A stretch of 64,000 nt of DNA, taken from assembly GCA_039029315.1 (NCBI GenBank), contig JBCCGK010000041.1:27104-91103 (forward strand). Reading direction: 5' to 3'. A program made the translations under genes and the position numbers. Below are positions 8,993 to 18,785 of this stretch, one piece after another (the first letter of the stretch is position 1; each line of letters starts with the position of its first letter). Below the pieces are notes generated by a model. The model searched no databases. It had not been told where the DNA came from and saw nothing but the letters and a program-made list of their open reading frames with translations. Origin of the DNA: JBCCCJ01 sp039029315. GTDB taxonomy: Bacteria; Bacteroidota; Bacteroidia; J057.

Positions 8993-9019
8993 TCAACCGA
9001 CTGGCAACCAGTCGGTTGA
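8993..9019. other. Strong 12-bp inverted repeat (hairpin)
   Basis: TCAACCGACTGG, loop CAA, then CCAGTCGGTTGA pair perfectly. The repeat lies between the end of the large T9SS gene (stop at 9100) and the NfeD-like gene, both on the minus strand. Read on the minus strand it is followed by AAAAAC rather than a T-run, so it is not a classical intrinsic terminator. It could stabilise the 3' end of the long mRNA or separate the two genes. Confidence 0.6.
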
Positions 9020-9099
9020 TCCGCCCTGTGCGAAAATCTGACAAATCGATTAATTCATCATTTCACATCTTTCGGCTTACAATAGCAATTGTGACAAAC

Positions 9100-12000
9100 T
9101 CAGTGGGCTAACAAGACAAATCGCTTCCCGATCTGGTTTTGTGCCTGATCCAGCATAAGATAGTAAACGCCTGAAGGCCAGTCGCCTAAATGGATATCAA
9201 TGGTTTGCTCTCCTGCAGGCAATTCCAGCTTTCGGGTCAAGATCAGCCGCCCGGATTGATCAAAAATCTTCAGTCCAACTGCTCCAAATGTTTGCTGGAA
9301 AAAGGATACGTTAAGCTGTCCGCTAGTAGGATTGGGATAGAGCCGAAAATTGTTTTCAGATCGTTCATCCAGCCCGACATTTCCTACCAGAATTTGCTTG
9401 GAAATTGTATCACTCCCACATTCACCAGAGGCGAATAGATGGACAGTATAGCTGCCAGCTTGCGCATAGGTATGAGAAGGAGCGTCCTCTGTTGACATAT
9501 TTCCATCTCCAAAATCCCAATGATAGTCGTTTTGCGTTCCTGGGCTGAGGTTTTGAAAATCTACCTGAAGGACATTGATTTGGGGATTGAAATCCAGGTT
9601 AAGATCAGGAGAAGGCAGATGATAGCAGCTCAGATCCAATTCTAACAATTTCCCAAAGCCACGGGTATCATAAGCAGCATCGTTTTGATAAGTCGTTCTG
9701 ACAAAAAGACGATTCTGATGAGCAAATATGAAATTTCCATAAGGATTCCATGAAGCAGTATCGGGATTATTAAATATATCATACACATTCCCTGAAGGAA
9801 AATCAGCAATGGCAAAATGTTGTTCTTCTTCTCCATTGACACTTGAAAAGTTGCCAGATAAATAGATTTTATCACAGTGGATCTCAAAATTACGGATGAC
9901 TCCCTCAACCTGGATATTGACATCTTCTATTGATAGATCTTCTGGATTGATGGCAATCATATCTTTGGGGTCTTGTGGCGGATTGATTTTCAAAATCCCT
10001 CCAGCATACAGTTTTCCATCATAAGCTTGTATGTCATTGATGTTATGGCTATTGCCAAGAAAAAAATGAGTCAGACAAGATTTTACATAACCAGAAGTGG
10101 CATCTACCATGGCGATTGCATTATCACAAAATCGCTCGTTCGCAATCCCCAATGAATCGTAAACATGGTAGAAATTGCCGATAAAAAAGACCACCGAATC
10201 AATGACATCTACCTCTGTGACAACTCCTAGACCAATGTCGTGTCCCACCCCACTTTCAAAGGGAAGAATGTTTCCTGTCTGCTTGTGAACCGCCATTAAG
10301 CTATGATTTCTGCTTTGCTGGATCGAATCAAACTCACCAGCGATATAGACACTGGTATCCGTGAACGCAAAGTCTAACACTGTTCCGTCTATGGGATAAT
10401 TCAAATGAGAGATCAACTGAGAGCCACTATCGAATGCTGCAAATCTATCCCGGCTTTGGCCATTGATTTCCGAAAAATCTCCCCCCACATAAAGATCTCC
10501 ATCATTGAATTCCAATGCCCAAACAGTGCTGTCTGGTGAGGGGTCCCAATCAGTTGGTCTATGAGTATCCAGGTCGAACTCATACAGATTGTTCCGTTTC
10601 ATCCCGCCTATGCTCTCAAAGCCTCCTCCCATCAATATGCGTTGTGATTGCAAATCCAAAGCACTCACAGATGCTTTATCGCTCTCTTGGTTAAACACAT
10701 AACAAGAAAAAGAAGTAGGATTTCCCGTACTGATAGCGAACTCAGCGACTGATTTCTCCATGCTATCCCCTTGAATCATAAAATATCCTCCTGCGAAGAC
10801 ACTGGTATCTGTGAAGGAGAAATCTTGTACATGATAATCTGGATGATCTACAAAATCTACAAAAATACTCACTTGGAGAGAGCTCAGATCCAATCGATCA
10901 AGCTGTTCGGGATAGCTTATGTATAGATTGTTCTGGCGAATTCCCATTGCATCAGGAAAGCCCGTTACATCAAATATTTTTTCCTGGCTTGATAGCTTAA
11001 ATACCTTCGTCCAATAAGCTTTGATGACCAGAAAATCCCCATCCTGTTCCACGATTGTTCCATCATAAATATGGCTGGAACTTAGAGGCGCTAGTTCATC
11101 ATATATCCAGGTCCAATCCTCATCTGGCAGACTCCTTCCTGAATGACCATCAGTCATGACAATATTATAGTCTCTACTGCTGAATTTTCGATTCACTCTC
11201 CCCACAAGAATCACAGATTGATGATAGCCTGCGAGTTGATGAATATCAGCCAGATAAAAGTCTGGGTCATAATCAAGGACCAGACCTGTTTCAGGATCTA
11301 GTGCAGCCACGCCGATTCTTTCCTCGCCTTGAATGGTATCGAAAGCTCCGCAAACATAGAGGCGATTGTCATGCAGCAATATGTCTCTGATGAGGCCATT
11401 GGCTTCAATATCAAGCGGAAGGAGCTTGCCCAGAGAGTCATATTGGACAAGCCTGTAATACAGCTCCATATCAATCCTCTGAATTCCGGTAATGACGAAC
11501 CAGCCTCCTTGTCCATCAGGAATGATTTCTTCGAATGTATTATGTGTACTTCTTGATCGGTCAATCGGAATATGTTGATTGCTTTGCAGATCAAACAAGC
11601 CTAATCCAGGCTGATAAGGACCAATCAAATCAAACTGGCCACCGACCAGGATGTTGTTTCCATTTCCCTCCAGTACTCTGGAAGCATTCTCTGTGGATCT
11701 GCTAATCCATACATCATCATTGAGATATGAGACTCCGGCATAAACAATTCCCCTGTTTTGGCAGCCATGTGAATCTGTTACTTCTACCCTATACACTCCT
11801 GATTGAGAAACATGAATTTGCTGACTGCTATCTCCCGTTGACCATTGATAGTGCGAAAAACCAGGTGCAGCAGAAAGAGTCGCACTATCTCCACTACAAA
11901 AGTTCAGATCATCGGGCAACTGGAGATCAGGCTGAGAAAATCCTGTTAGCTGAAAAGAAATGCTGTCATTCTGGGCAAGCGTATCCACGACTCCATTGCC

Positions 12001-13656
12001 CATGTTGACCCACATCTGGAAATGAGCTGTGGTATCGGGCCCAATAAAAACCTTGCGCAACAAGATAGAATCTTTGATGGCGTTTGGAGGAATCACCAGG
12101 CTGGTATCAGGGTTAAACGTTGCTGGTAGCCGAATCAAAAAACTATCAATCAAGATCCCTTCCTGCGATAAGTAGATATTGTAGTCCTGAACAGAGGCAT
12201 TGGAGAGATTTTCTATATCGACAAACAGATCATAGGCTCCTGGACAGGCAGAATCAGGCAATAACACATTGGCCATTGTCAGATCAAAACTTGGAATAAG
12301 GAGAGAGACCTCATCTGCTCCCATATCCGGGTGATTTGGATCTCTGAATTCTCCATCAATATCCTTTGGAACATAGGATAAATAGGTTCCTTGATCAAAA
12401 ACATCAAGATTGGAAGAATCAGTAAAAATCAAATGAAGGGTAGAAGGACCCCAGATAAAATGAAAGGTATCGACGATGGAGTGCATCCCCGATCCTGTAG
12501 CTTGTTGGAATTGGGCGAGACTTGAATAGCCCGTCGTGTCATTCATAAAGAAAAAACCGCCGGGCCTCTGATAGCCGTTATAATCAAAGGAGAAGTTCTT
12601 GCTAAAGAGATCCTCAAAGGAAATGATGCTGGCTGACTGACCCTCCTTCGCAAAAATATTGTTCAGAACCTCGACATTATCAGAGTTAATAACCATCAGA
12701 TTATAGCCTGATGTAGAAGAATTTAGGGAATTATAAAGAGAATTGTGAACGATGCGAAATAAATTACATCCTGAAATCTTTACATTTCGGGAGTCATTCC
12801 CCAAACAAAAATTATTCGCAAGAATATTTGGCTCAACGGAAGTAGAATCTCCGATAGAATTTAAGGAGACTTGATCTCTGAAGACATTCTCCTGGATGTT
12901 TGCATAGGTTGCTGAACTGACAGTGAGTGCATTGAATAGAATGCTCGAGGATTCATTTCCGATAATGTATAAACTATCTATATCACTCAATCTCATTCCC
13001 CATCTTTCCTGCTCAAATGTACAATTGATGATCTGTACATTTCCTCTCCTTGCATATGGATTGATATCCACTGCTCGATTTGCTTTTTGGAACGCACAGT
13101 TTTCAATCAAGATGTTGTCGAACTCACCGTGGAGATGAAATTGAGCATAGACATCATGAATGGCAAATTGGTATGAATCCAAGAAGACACAATTCCGAAT
13201 CACGATATCTCCATTGTCATTATTAAAGCGCACATTCCATCCACTATTCACCTGAGAAGTGCCAAAAACCCCAAAGCTCAGGTGCTCGAAAATGATGTGT
13301 TTGGTCCGCCACATACTGATGATCCAGTCTGAGAACTGAGTTCTTTGAAGTACCACTTCACTGCTATCTCCATTTTGAGAACGGAAGGTGACAGAATTCA
13401 GGGCCGAATTGCCAGGGATAGAATCGAGTTTTGTCTGGAATTCACTTGTTGTGGTATAACTTCCTGGCCTAAACTCAAAAATAACCGGACCACAAACCCC
13501 CAAGGTCTCCAAATCAGTGACAATTTCAGATAATTCAGTGTAATCCGGGCTAGATCCGCCAACGGTATAGATTCCACTGAGACATTGGCCAACAACAGCT
13601 TGAAAGAGGAAAAAACTCAGGAAAAAAAAGGAAATAAAGGCTGGTAGTATTCTCAT
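9100..13656 (-). CDS. Giant secreted multidomain T9SS protein (beta-helix, propeller, PKD, sorting domain)
   Basis: A 1518-residue protein. The signal peptide ends near residue 23 (FFLFQAVVGQ). Residues about 25-440 are a right-handed parallel beta-helix region (IVIRNCVF, ILIENCAF, VQIINCTF). A CARDB-like domain (VDIENLSNASVQDYNIYL) and an Ig-like domain (CSGDSATLSAAPGFSHYQWS) follow. Residues about 660-1370 contain repeats of the delta-60/propeller kind (ILVGGQFDLIG, LYVGGDFSEING, VYIAGEFDSI). A PKD domain (YHWDFGDGN) and a type A T9SS sorting domain (LYPNPTSGQLNVSFF to GVYYLMLD) end the protein. It is exported by the Sec route, crosses the outer membrane by T9SS, and is probably kept at the surface or released; no enzymatic site is seen. 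Family A copy 2 lies 50 bp upstream of the start. Confidence 0.85.
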   Translation of the reverse strand: MRILPAFISFFFLSFFLFQAVVGQCLSGIYTVGGSSPDYTELSEIVTDLETLGVCGPVIFEFRPGSYTTTSEFQTKLDSIPGNSALNSVTFRSQNGDSSEVVLQRTQFSDWIISMWRTKHIIFEHLSFGVFGTSQVNSGWNVRFNNDNGDIVIRNCVFLDSYQFAIHDVYAQFHLHGEFDNILIENCAFQKANRAVDINPYARRGNVQIINCTFEQERWGMRLSDIDSLYIIGNESSSILFNALTVSSATYANIQENVFRDQVSLNSIGDSTSVEPNILANNFCLGNDSRNVKISGCNLFRIVHNSLYNSLNSSTSGYNLMVINSDNVEVLNNIFAKEGQSASIISFEDLFSKNFSFDYNGYQRPGGFFFMNDTTGYSSLAQFQQATGSGMHSIVDTFHFIWGPSTLHLIFTDSSNLDVFDQGTYLSYVPKDIDGEFRDPNHPDMGADEVSLLIPSFDLTMANVLLPDSACPGAYDLFVDIENLSNASVQDYNIYLSQEGILIDSFLIRLPATFNPDTSLVIPPNAIKDSILLRKVFIGPDTTAHFQMWVNMGNGVVDTLAQNDSISFQLTGFSQPDLQLPDDLNFCSGDSATLSAAPGFSHYQWSTGDSSQQIHVSQSGVYRVEVTDSHGCQNRGIVYAGVSYLNDDVWISRSTENASRVLEGNGNNILVGGQFDLIGPYQPGLGLFDLQSNQHIPIDRSRSTHNTFEEIIPDGQGGWFVITGIQRIDMELYYRLVQYDSLGKLLPLDIEANGLIRDILLHDNRLYVCGAFDTIQGEERIGVAALDPETGLVLDYDPDFYLADIHQLAGYHQSVILVGRVNRKFSSRDYNIVMTDGHSGRSLPDEDWTWIYDELAPLSSSHIYDGTIVEQDGDFLVIKAYWTKVFKLSSQEKIFDVTGFPDAMGIRQNNLYISYPEQLDRLDLSSLQVSIFVDFVDHPDYHVQDFSFTDTSVFAGGYFMIQGDSMEKSVAEFAISTGNPTSFSCYVFNQESDKASVSALDLQSQRILMGGGFESIGGMKRNNLYEFDLDTHRPTDWDPSPDSTVWALEFNDGDLYVGGDFSEINGQSRDRFAAFDSGSQLISHLNYPIDGTVLDFAFTDTSVYIAGEFDSIQQSRNHSLMAVHKQTGNILPFESGVGHDIGLGVVTEVDVIDSVVFFIGNFYHVYDSLGIANERFCDNAIAMVDATSGYVKSCLTHFFLGNSHNINDIQAYDGKLYAGGILKINPPQDPKDMIAINPEDLSIEDVNIQVEGVIRNFEIHCDKIYLSGNFSSVNGEEEQHFAIADFPSGNVYDIFNNPDTASWNPYGNFIFAHQNRLFVRTTYQNDAAYDTRGFGKLLELDLSCYHLPSPDLNLDFNPQINVLQVDFQNLSPGTQNDYHWDFGDGNMSTEDAPSHTYAQAGSYTVHLFASGECGSDTISKQILVGNVGLDERSENNFRLYPNPTSGQLNVSFFQQTFGAVGLKIFDQSGRLILTRKLELPAGEQTIDIHLGDWPSGVYYLMLDQAQNQIGKRFVLLAH

Positions 13657-13705
13657 GGTAGATACTGTAATTAGATATTGATGAAAAAGTGTGCCTTGAT
13701 TCTAA

Positions 13706-13866
13706 GAGACTGTTTGGAAATCTATTACTTATTTTTTGTATGCGTCTTTTTTCCTCATTCTGCGGCTTTTTTTGTTCTCATAGCACCACTATGAGAACAA
13801 AAAAGAGCCTTGTCTGAGAAAAAAATATACCATAAAAATTCTCAGCACAGATTCCAAAACAGTCTC
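13706..13866 (+). mobile_element. MITE-like repeat family A, copy 2
   Basis: A 161-bp element, GAGACTGTTTGG to CCAAAACAGTCTC, with a perfect 3-bp direct repeat TAA on both sides (13703-13705 and 13867-13869). The central hairpin has perfect arms GTTCTCATAG / CTATGAGAAC around CACCA, flanked by T- and A-runs. It is almost identical to copy 1. It sits between the divergent starts of the T9SS gene (13656) and the DUF1501 gene (14042), so it may affect either promoter. The rest of this 385-bp gap shows no gene. Confidence 0.88.
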
Positions 13867-14041
13867 TAAGGGTTGAAAATAACAGCGAGAAATTCTATTT
13901 CCAAAAGAGTGATCCCAATTCATCAGAAGCAACTTCGACGAATCTTCGAGAGCAAAGCTTGCCCCACTGTTGATTTTGATGCAACTAGGGTCTAATTTTC
14001 TGACAGACTCACTCCTGCTATTGATTATTGCTGAACTTGTT

Positions 14042-15478
14042 ATGAAATCTCAATCATTATCCCGCAGAAACTTCCTATGGCGCTATGGCGGTGGCTTAGG
14101 AGGAGTAGCACTGGCCCAGATGTTGGGCATGGGCGATCTATTCGGTCATTCATGGATGGATATGTTGACCGAAGGAGACATCCTTCCTCATCATCCCCCC
14201 AAAGCCAAACGGGTCATACAATTGTTTATGTCCGGGGCTGCCAGTCAAGTGGACACCTTTGATTACAAGCCAGAATTGATCAAGCGAGCAGGGCAAGCCT
14301 TCGATGTGGGAGAAGGAGTAGAACTCTTCCAGAGCAAGGCCGGGGTGGTGATGCCTTCGCCCTGGGAATGGAAGCAATATGGAGAATGCGGAAAATGGGT
14401 AAGTGGCTTGGTTCCTCATTTGGCACAATGTGTAGATGATATCGCCTTTCTTCCAGCCATGGTTGCGACTTCGAATGTGCATGGACCAGCCACGTTCATG
14501 CAGAATACAGGATTTGTCCTGCCAGGATTTCCGAGTGTTGGAGCGTGGGTGAGCTATGCCTTGGGAAAAATGACTGACAATCTACCGACCTTTGTCGTAT
14601 TGCCGGATTCCAGAGGGTACGGACCAGGAGGCCCCAAAAACTGGGGCGCAGGATTCTTGCCTTCCAGCCATCAGGGGACCCTCGTACGACCCGCAGAAGA
14701 GAATCCCATTGCAGATCTTTTCCCACCTGATGATGAATACCTCAATTCAGAGGCGGATGCAGATGGGCTCAGGGTGTTGAATCGACTGAATCAATCTCAC
14801 CTGAAAGGCAGAGAAGAAGACAGCCGTTTGGAGGCCCGGATTCAGAGTTACGAATTGGCTGCCAAACTCCAACTGGCCGCTCCTGAGGTTTTCGATCTTC
14901 GAAAAGAAACAGCCAGTACACGCAAGTTGTATGGGATCGATGACCCGATCACTGCAGATTTTGGTAGGAATTGTCTGATTGCAAGGAGGTTGCTGGAAAG
15001 AGGAACCCGCTTTGTTCAGGTTTGGAGTGGCGCAGACAATGCCTTCCCTCGCAGGAATTGGGACTCACATGAAGACCTGAAAAAGGATCATGGCGAAATG
15101 GCAGCCAGCATGGACAAGCCAGCTGCTGCATTGCTTATTGACCTCAAGCAGCGAGGCATGTTGGAAGATACCATTGTGTTCTGGACAACAGAATTTGGGC
15201 GCATGCCATGTAGCCAGGGCAATGCAGGTCGAGATCATAATCCATTTGCGTTCACTTCCTGGGTAGCGGGAGGAGGCATTAAGGGAGGTGTAACGTATGG
15301 CCAAACGGATGAATGGTCCTATAAGGTGGCAGAAAACCCAACCTATTGTTATGATCTTCATGCCACCATTCTTCATCTACTAGGGATTGACCATGAGCGC
15401 TTGACTGTAAGGAACAATGGCATAGATCGAAGACTGACAGATGTTCATGGTAGACTCATCAAGGACATTTTGGCGTGA
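14042..15478 (+). CDS. DUF1501 family protein with Tat-like signal
   Basis: A protein of 478 residues from ATG 14042. This start is chosen because it puts the twin-arginine motif SRRNFLW at residues 7-13, followed by a Gly/Ala-rich hydrophobic stretch. The upstream in-frame ATG at 13970 would bury the signal. DUF1501 proteins have an alkaline-phosphatase/sulfatase-like fold; conserved pieces here are FMSGAASQVDTFDYKP, GPATFMQNTG, WDSHEDLKKDHG and TTEFGRMPCSQG-NAGRDHN. In planctomycetes and Bacteroidota these genes usually pair with a DUF1549/DUF1553 cytochrome protein; no such partner is adjacent here. Export to the periplasm is inferred; the substrate is unknown. Confidence 0.88.
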   Translation: MKSQSLSRRNFLWRYGGGLGGVALAQMLGMGDLFGHSWMDMLTEGDILPHHPPKAKRVIQLFMSGAASQVDTFDYKPELIKRAGQAFDVGEGVELFQSKAGVVMPSPWEWKQYGECGKWVSGLVPHLAQCVDDIAFLPAMVATSNVHGPATFMQNTGFVLPGFPSVGAWVSYALGKMTDNLPTFVVLPDSRGYGPGGPKNWGAGFLPSSHQGTLVRPAEENPIADLFPPDDEYLNSEADADGLRVLNRLNQSHLKGREEDSRLEARIQSYELAAKLQLAAPEVFDLRKETASTRKLYGIDDPITADFGRNCLIARRLLERGTRFVQVWSGADNAFPRRNWDSHEDLKKDHGEMAASMDKPAAALLIDLKQRGMLEDTIVFWTTEFGRMPCSQGNAGRDHNPFAFTSWVAGGGIKGGVTYGQTDEWSYKVAENPTYCYDLHATILHLLGIDHERLTVRNNGIDRRLTDVHGRLIKDILA

Positions 15479-15570
15479 TTGTCTAGCTGATTTTCCTGTG
15501 TTTGTGTATTCCAAATTGTGGGGACTCTTTGTATGTTTGCAGCAAGAAACAATGACTCAAGCATTCCTCC

Positions 15571-16707
15571 ATGTCCCACACCTTTAACTTTCCTACACCT
15601 GTCAGATTTGGGGCAGGTGTCATTCAAGAGCTTCCCGGCTACCTCAAATCAAGCGGTCTTCTTCGACCTCTTTTGGTCACCGATCCTACTGTAGCCAAAT
15701 TGGATTTTTTTCAGAACATCGCGAGTGATTTGAGAGAAAAAGGCATAGATGTGTCGGTTTTCTCAGACATGCACGCCAATCCGATCAAATCTGATGTACT
15801 CAAAGGAGGCGATGCCTATGACACCTCAGAGCGAAATTGTATCATTGGCATCGGTGGTGGGGCGGCTATGGATGTCGCACGCGCCATTGCGCTTCGTATC
15901 AATCATCGCGAAGATTTGTTTGTCTACGATGACCTGATTGGCGGAGACAAATATGTCACCAATGAAGTTCCGCCGCTGATCACGGTTCCCACCACCTCTG
16001 GAACAGGGAGTGAGGTAGGCAGGAGTGCGATTATTTCAGAGGATGAAAGCAAGAAAAAGCGGATTTTGTTTGCTCCGAGTCTTATGGCTCAACAAGTGTT
16101 TGCAGATCCGGAGTTGACCTATGGACTGCCACCACATGTGACAGCCGCCACAGGCATGGATGCCCTGACACACAATATGGAAGCATTCCTGGCAAAAAAC
16201 TATCATCCTATGGCTGATGGAATTGCTCTGGAAGGCATTCGATTGATTTTTCGGTCGATTGAAACGGCTGTACATTCTCCAACACCAGAAGCAAGAGCCG
16301 ATATGCTCATGGGATCAATGATGGGAGCTGTAGCCTTCCAGAAGGGATTAGGGGTAGTTCACTCACTGGCACATCCACTATCGACCCTGCTGGATATGCA
16401 TCATGGTCTAGCCAATGCCATCAACCTCCCCTATGGAATGCGATTCAATATTGAAGGATTTGAAGATCGTTTCGCACGCATGGCACGTACTGTCGGTTTG
16501 GCCGAACCTACTGGCGAAGCATTGGTAGAAGCGTTGTTTCAACTGAATAGGCGACTGAACATTCCGACTCGTCTTCGTGATGCCGGGGTAGAAGAGTCCC
16601 ATTTGGAAACACTCGCAGACCTTGCCATCGCAGACTTTGCTCATCCGAATAATCCCAAGGCTGTCAGCAGGGCGGATTTTCTGGCTTTGTATCAGCAAGC
16701 ATGGTAG
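15571..16707 (+). CDS. Iron-containing alcohol dehydrogenase
   Basis: A 378-residue cytoplasmic protein, full length for the Fe-ADH family. The NAD(P)-binding Gly motif is GIGGGAAMD (93-101). The metal ligands line up with family positions: Asp197 and His201 in GMDALTHNMEA, His264 in VVHSLAHP and His278 in MHHGLANA. PTTSGTGSEV (140-149) is also typical. It likely oxidises or reduces an alcohol/aldehyde pair; the substrate cannot be read from the sequence. It follows the DUF1501 gene by 92 bp on the same strand and may be co-expressed with it. Confidence 0.93.
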   Translation: MSHTFNFPTPVRFGAGVIQELPGYLKSSGLLRPLLVTDPTVAKLDFFQNIASDLREKGIDVSVFSDMHANPIKSDVLKGGDAYDTSERNCIIGIGGGAAMDVARAIALRINHREDLFVYDDLIGGDKYVTNEVPPLITVPTTSGTGSEVGRSAIISEDESKKKRILFAPSLMAQQVFADPELTYGLPPHVTAATGMDALTHNMEAFLAKNYHPMADGIALEGIRLIFRSIETAVHSPTPEARADMLMGSMMGAVAFQKGLGVVHSLAHPLSTLLDMHHGLANAINLPYGMRFNIEGFEDRFARMARTVGLAEPTGEALVEALFQLNRRLNIPTRLRDAGVEESHLETLADLAIADFAHPNNPKAVSRADFLALYQQAW

Positions 16708-16883
16708 ATCTGACAAATTTTTTTGCCAAAGCCTAAACCCCAGTCGCTGTTTTGCAGTACAATTTCTGAGAACCTTCTTTGTTGATCAATTATTCACCCT
16801 TCTCTACACTTCTGCTTGAACTACCCCTCCTTCTCTTATTTTTCCCTGCGATTTTGTCCCCAAAACCATAGGGTTGAGATCGA

Positions 16884-16911
16884 TAAACAGAAATATTCAT
16901 ATTTCTGTTTA
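16884..16911. promoter_or_regulatory. Perfect 12-bp palindrome upstream of second sigma gene
   Basis: TAAACAGAAATA, spacer TTCA, TATTTCTGTTTA. It ends 28 bp before the ATG at 16940. It could be an operator or a 5' UTR hairpin controlling the sigma/anti-sigma operon. The AT-rich arms and absence of a downstream T-run argue against a terminator. Confidence 0.6.
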
Positions 16912-16939
16912 CATTTATGCACAGCCACGGACTATATCT

Positions 16940-17524
16940 ATGAAGGCAAAATATTCTGATCAAGCATTGATTGACATGATTCACCGCGGGGGAGAAGATC
17001 TGTCGACGGCTATGCATATTCTGTATGGCATGTATAATGATCGTCTTCTCCAGTGGCTTCGAAATCGAAGAGAGGAAGATGCTGAGGACATCTGCCATGA
17101 AGCCATGGTGAACCTCATCGAAAGTGTGCTCGACCAGCGATTCAAGAATAATAGCACGATATATACATATCTGGTGGCGATTGCTAAGAAGTTGTGTCTG
17201 AAAAAAAGAGATCGTGCCGGAAGAGATGAACGTTTTAAAAACAAACATACCCAAATGGATTTGGAGGAGATTGATCCTGAAGTGCTGATGATGACCACGG
17301 AATTGAGGGAAATGGTCGAACTTGCAATGAAACGTCTCAAGCCCAAAAATCGAGAAGTTCTTCGATTGTGGATGAGAAAGTACTCCATGAAGGAGATTGC
17401 AGACAAGATGGGATATCAAAGTCCCACGGTTGCAAGAATCACCAAAAGCAGAAGTTTGGCTCAGCTGGTGAATCTCATCGGAAAAGATCAGGAATTAAGT
17501 CGTACATTAAGGGAATTAATCTGA
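16940..17524 (+). CDS. ECF-like sigma-70 factor (second copy)
   Basis: A protein of 194 residues from ATG 16940. The longer frame from 16874 would read through the palindrome and is less likely. The N-terminal region 2-like part (ALIDMIHRGGEDLSTAMHIL, then REEDAEDICHEAMVNLIES) and the region 4 helix-turn-helix (MKEIADKMGYQSPTVARITK) are clear. The order of domains and the neighbour are as in the sigma gene at 1542, but sequence similarity is low, so the two are not recent duplicates. The anti-sigma-like gene follows 70 bp downstream. No CHAT gene is adjacent. Confidence 0.85.
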   Translation: MKAKYSDQALIDMIHRGGEDLSTAMHILYGMYNDRLLQWLRNRREEDAEDICHEAMVNLIESVLDQRFKNNSTIYTYLVAIAKKLCLKKRDRAGRDERFKNKHTQMDLEEIDPEVLMMTTELREMVELAMKRLKPKNREVLRLWMRKYSMKEIADKMGYQSPTVARITKSRSLAQLVNLIGKDQELSRTLRELI

Positions 17525-17594
17525 GATACCTGGACTTATATTGACATCATATGAAACGGTCACCCACCATTTGGTAAATTAAGCAGTTGATGCC

Positions 17595-18368
17595 ATGAAA
17601 GGAATGGAATCATTACATCCACAAATTGAATCCTTTCTCGAGGGAACAATGGATACTGAAGATCGAGCTGAGTTTGAGAAAAAATTACAAGAACAGCCTG
17701 AACTTCAAAAACAAGTCAAACAATACCAGATTGCTCAGCAAATTCTGAAAGTCCGTAGACATATGGACCTTCGGCAGGAGATAGACACCATTGCTCTGAG
17801 GCAGAGCTTGAAACCTTCTTCTTCCCATTCTTACCAACGAATAGCCATCGCCGCGAGTCTTGCACTCTTGCTTTGTACCACAATGGTTTATTTCTCTGTT
17901 CAGAGTAGATTCTCCAATAAGGCATTGTTTCATACCTTCTTCGATCCATATCCTGTTCTCAATGGTCATATTAGGGGAAGTCAGGACTCTAGCAATGCTG
18001 AGTATCAAATTGCCATCAATGCCTATGCGAATCAAGATTATCAAACCAGTGTAGATTTGTTGTCAAGGGTAAAAGACCAATACAATGTTGTTAATGTCGA
18101 TATCTATCTGGCGAATGCCTTTCTCGCCTTAGGGGAGGCCGAAAAAGCTGTTGAAATCCTCACGACTCAGAGGAATCTTGCCACATATAGACCAGATTTA
18201 GAATGGTATTTGTCCCTGGCCTATCTTCAACTTGGGCAAAGCGATTCTGCTACCAAGGTTTTGTCTATCCTCAAGACCAAATCCTTAGACTCATTCTATC
18301 GGGACAAAGCCAAGACAAGTCTTAAGAAACTCAATAGCAAATACAGGAATTTGCCTGGGATACAATAA
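17595..18368 (+). CDS. Single-pass membrane TPR protein, putative anti-sigma factor (second copy)
   Basis: A 257-residue protein with the same architecture as the one at 2121: an acidic helical N-terminus (QIESFLEGTMDTEDRAEF), one transmembrane helix at about 82-101 (RIAIAASLALLLCTTMVYF), then TPR-like helices from about residue 133 (NAYANQDYQTSVDLL, YLANAFLALGEAEKAVEIL). Predicted to hold the sigma factor on the cytoplasmic side and sense something in the periplasm with the TPR part. The first Met (17595) or the one three codons on could start it. Function as anti-sigma is inferred from the gene pair. Confidence 0.72.
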   Translation: MKGMESLHPQIESFLEGTMDTEDRAEFEKKLQEQPELQKQVKQYQIAQQILKVRRHMDLRQEIDTIALRQSLKPSSSHSYQRIAIAASLALLLCTTMVYFSVQSRFSNKALFHTFFDPYPVLNGHIRGSQDSSNAEYQIAINAYANQDYQTSVDLLSRVKDQYNVVNVDIYLANAFLALGEAEKAVEILTTQRNLATYRPDLEWYLSLAYLQLGQSDSATKVLSILKTKSLDSFYRDKAKTSLKKLNSKYRNLPGIQ

Positions 18369-18785
18369 GGTATGTCACGAATGATTCTATGTGGAAATTT
18401 AGTCAAGCTTACAGCGTCCAAGCAATACAAAATCAATGACGATAGGGCCTATTTAGCAGTGTGAATCAAGGAATGGATATAGTTAAGCTGATTAGAGATA
18501 CAGGGCTTTGAGTGGAAGACGATTTTGTGGATAGAATAAACTCGACAGTACATCAAATGCTCCACACTCCATTTATATCTCCATACCTTTCACACGATCG
18601 GATTGGGCATAAGTACTCCCCTTTCAATCCTGATTCGCTCGGGCATATATAAGGCTAGATGCTACCCAAAGGATTGTTGATTGCTTATCTGGTCCTAATC
18701 CGCTTACCCAATATCTTTCTCTGGAACTGTTCCTGCACCATTTGTTAGAATGAATCCTTGATCACTCCCGCATCCTGATAACTCT
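18369..18785. other. 417-bp gap with no recognisable gene
   Basis: No ORF with coding character, tRNA, rRNA or repeat family seen elsewhere in the window is apparent. It lies between the plus-strand anti-sigma gene and the 3' end of a minus-strand gene. It may contain remnants of a lost gene. Confidence 0.5.

Noticed and set aside
16790..17419. 209-residue minus-strand ORF
   Set aside because: It is antisense to the second sigma gene, whose helix-turn-helix and neighbour support the plus strand.
18369..18785. Search for tRNA, rRNA or other RNA genes in the longer gaps
   Set aside because: No T-loop, cloverleaf or ribosomal sequence was recognised by eye in any gap. A covariance-model search would settle it.
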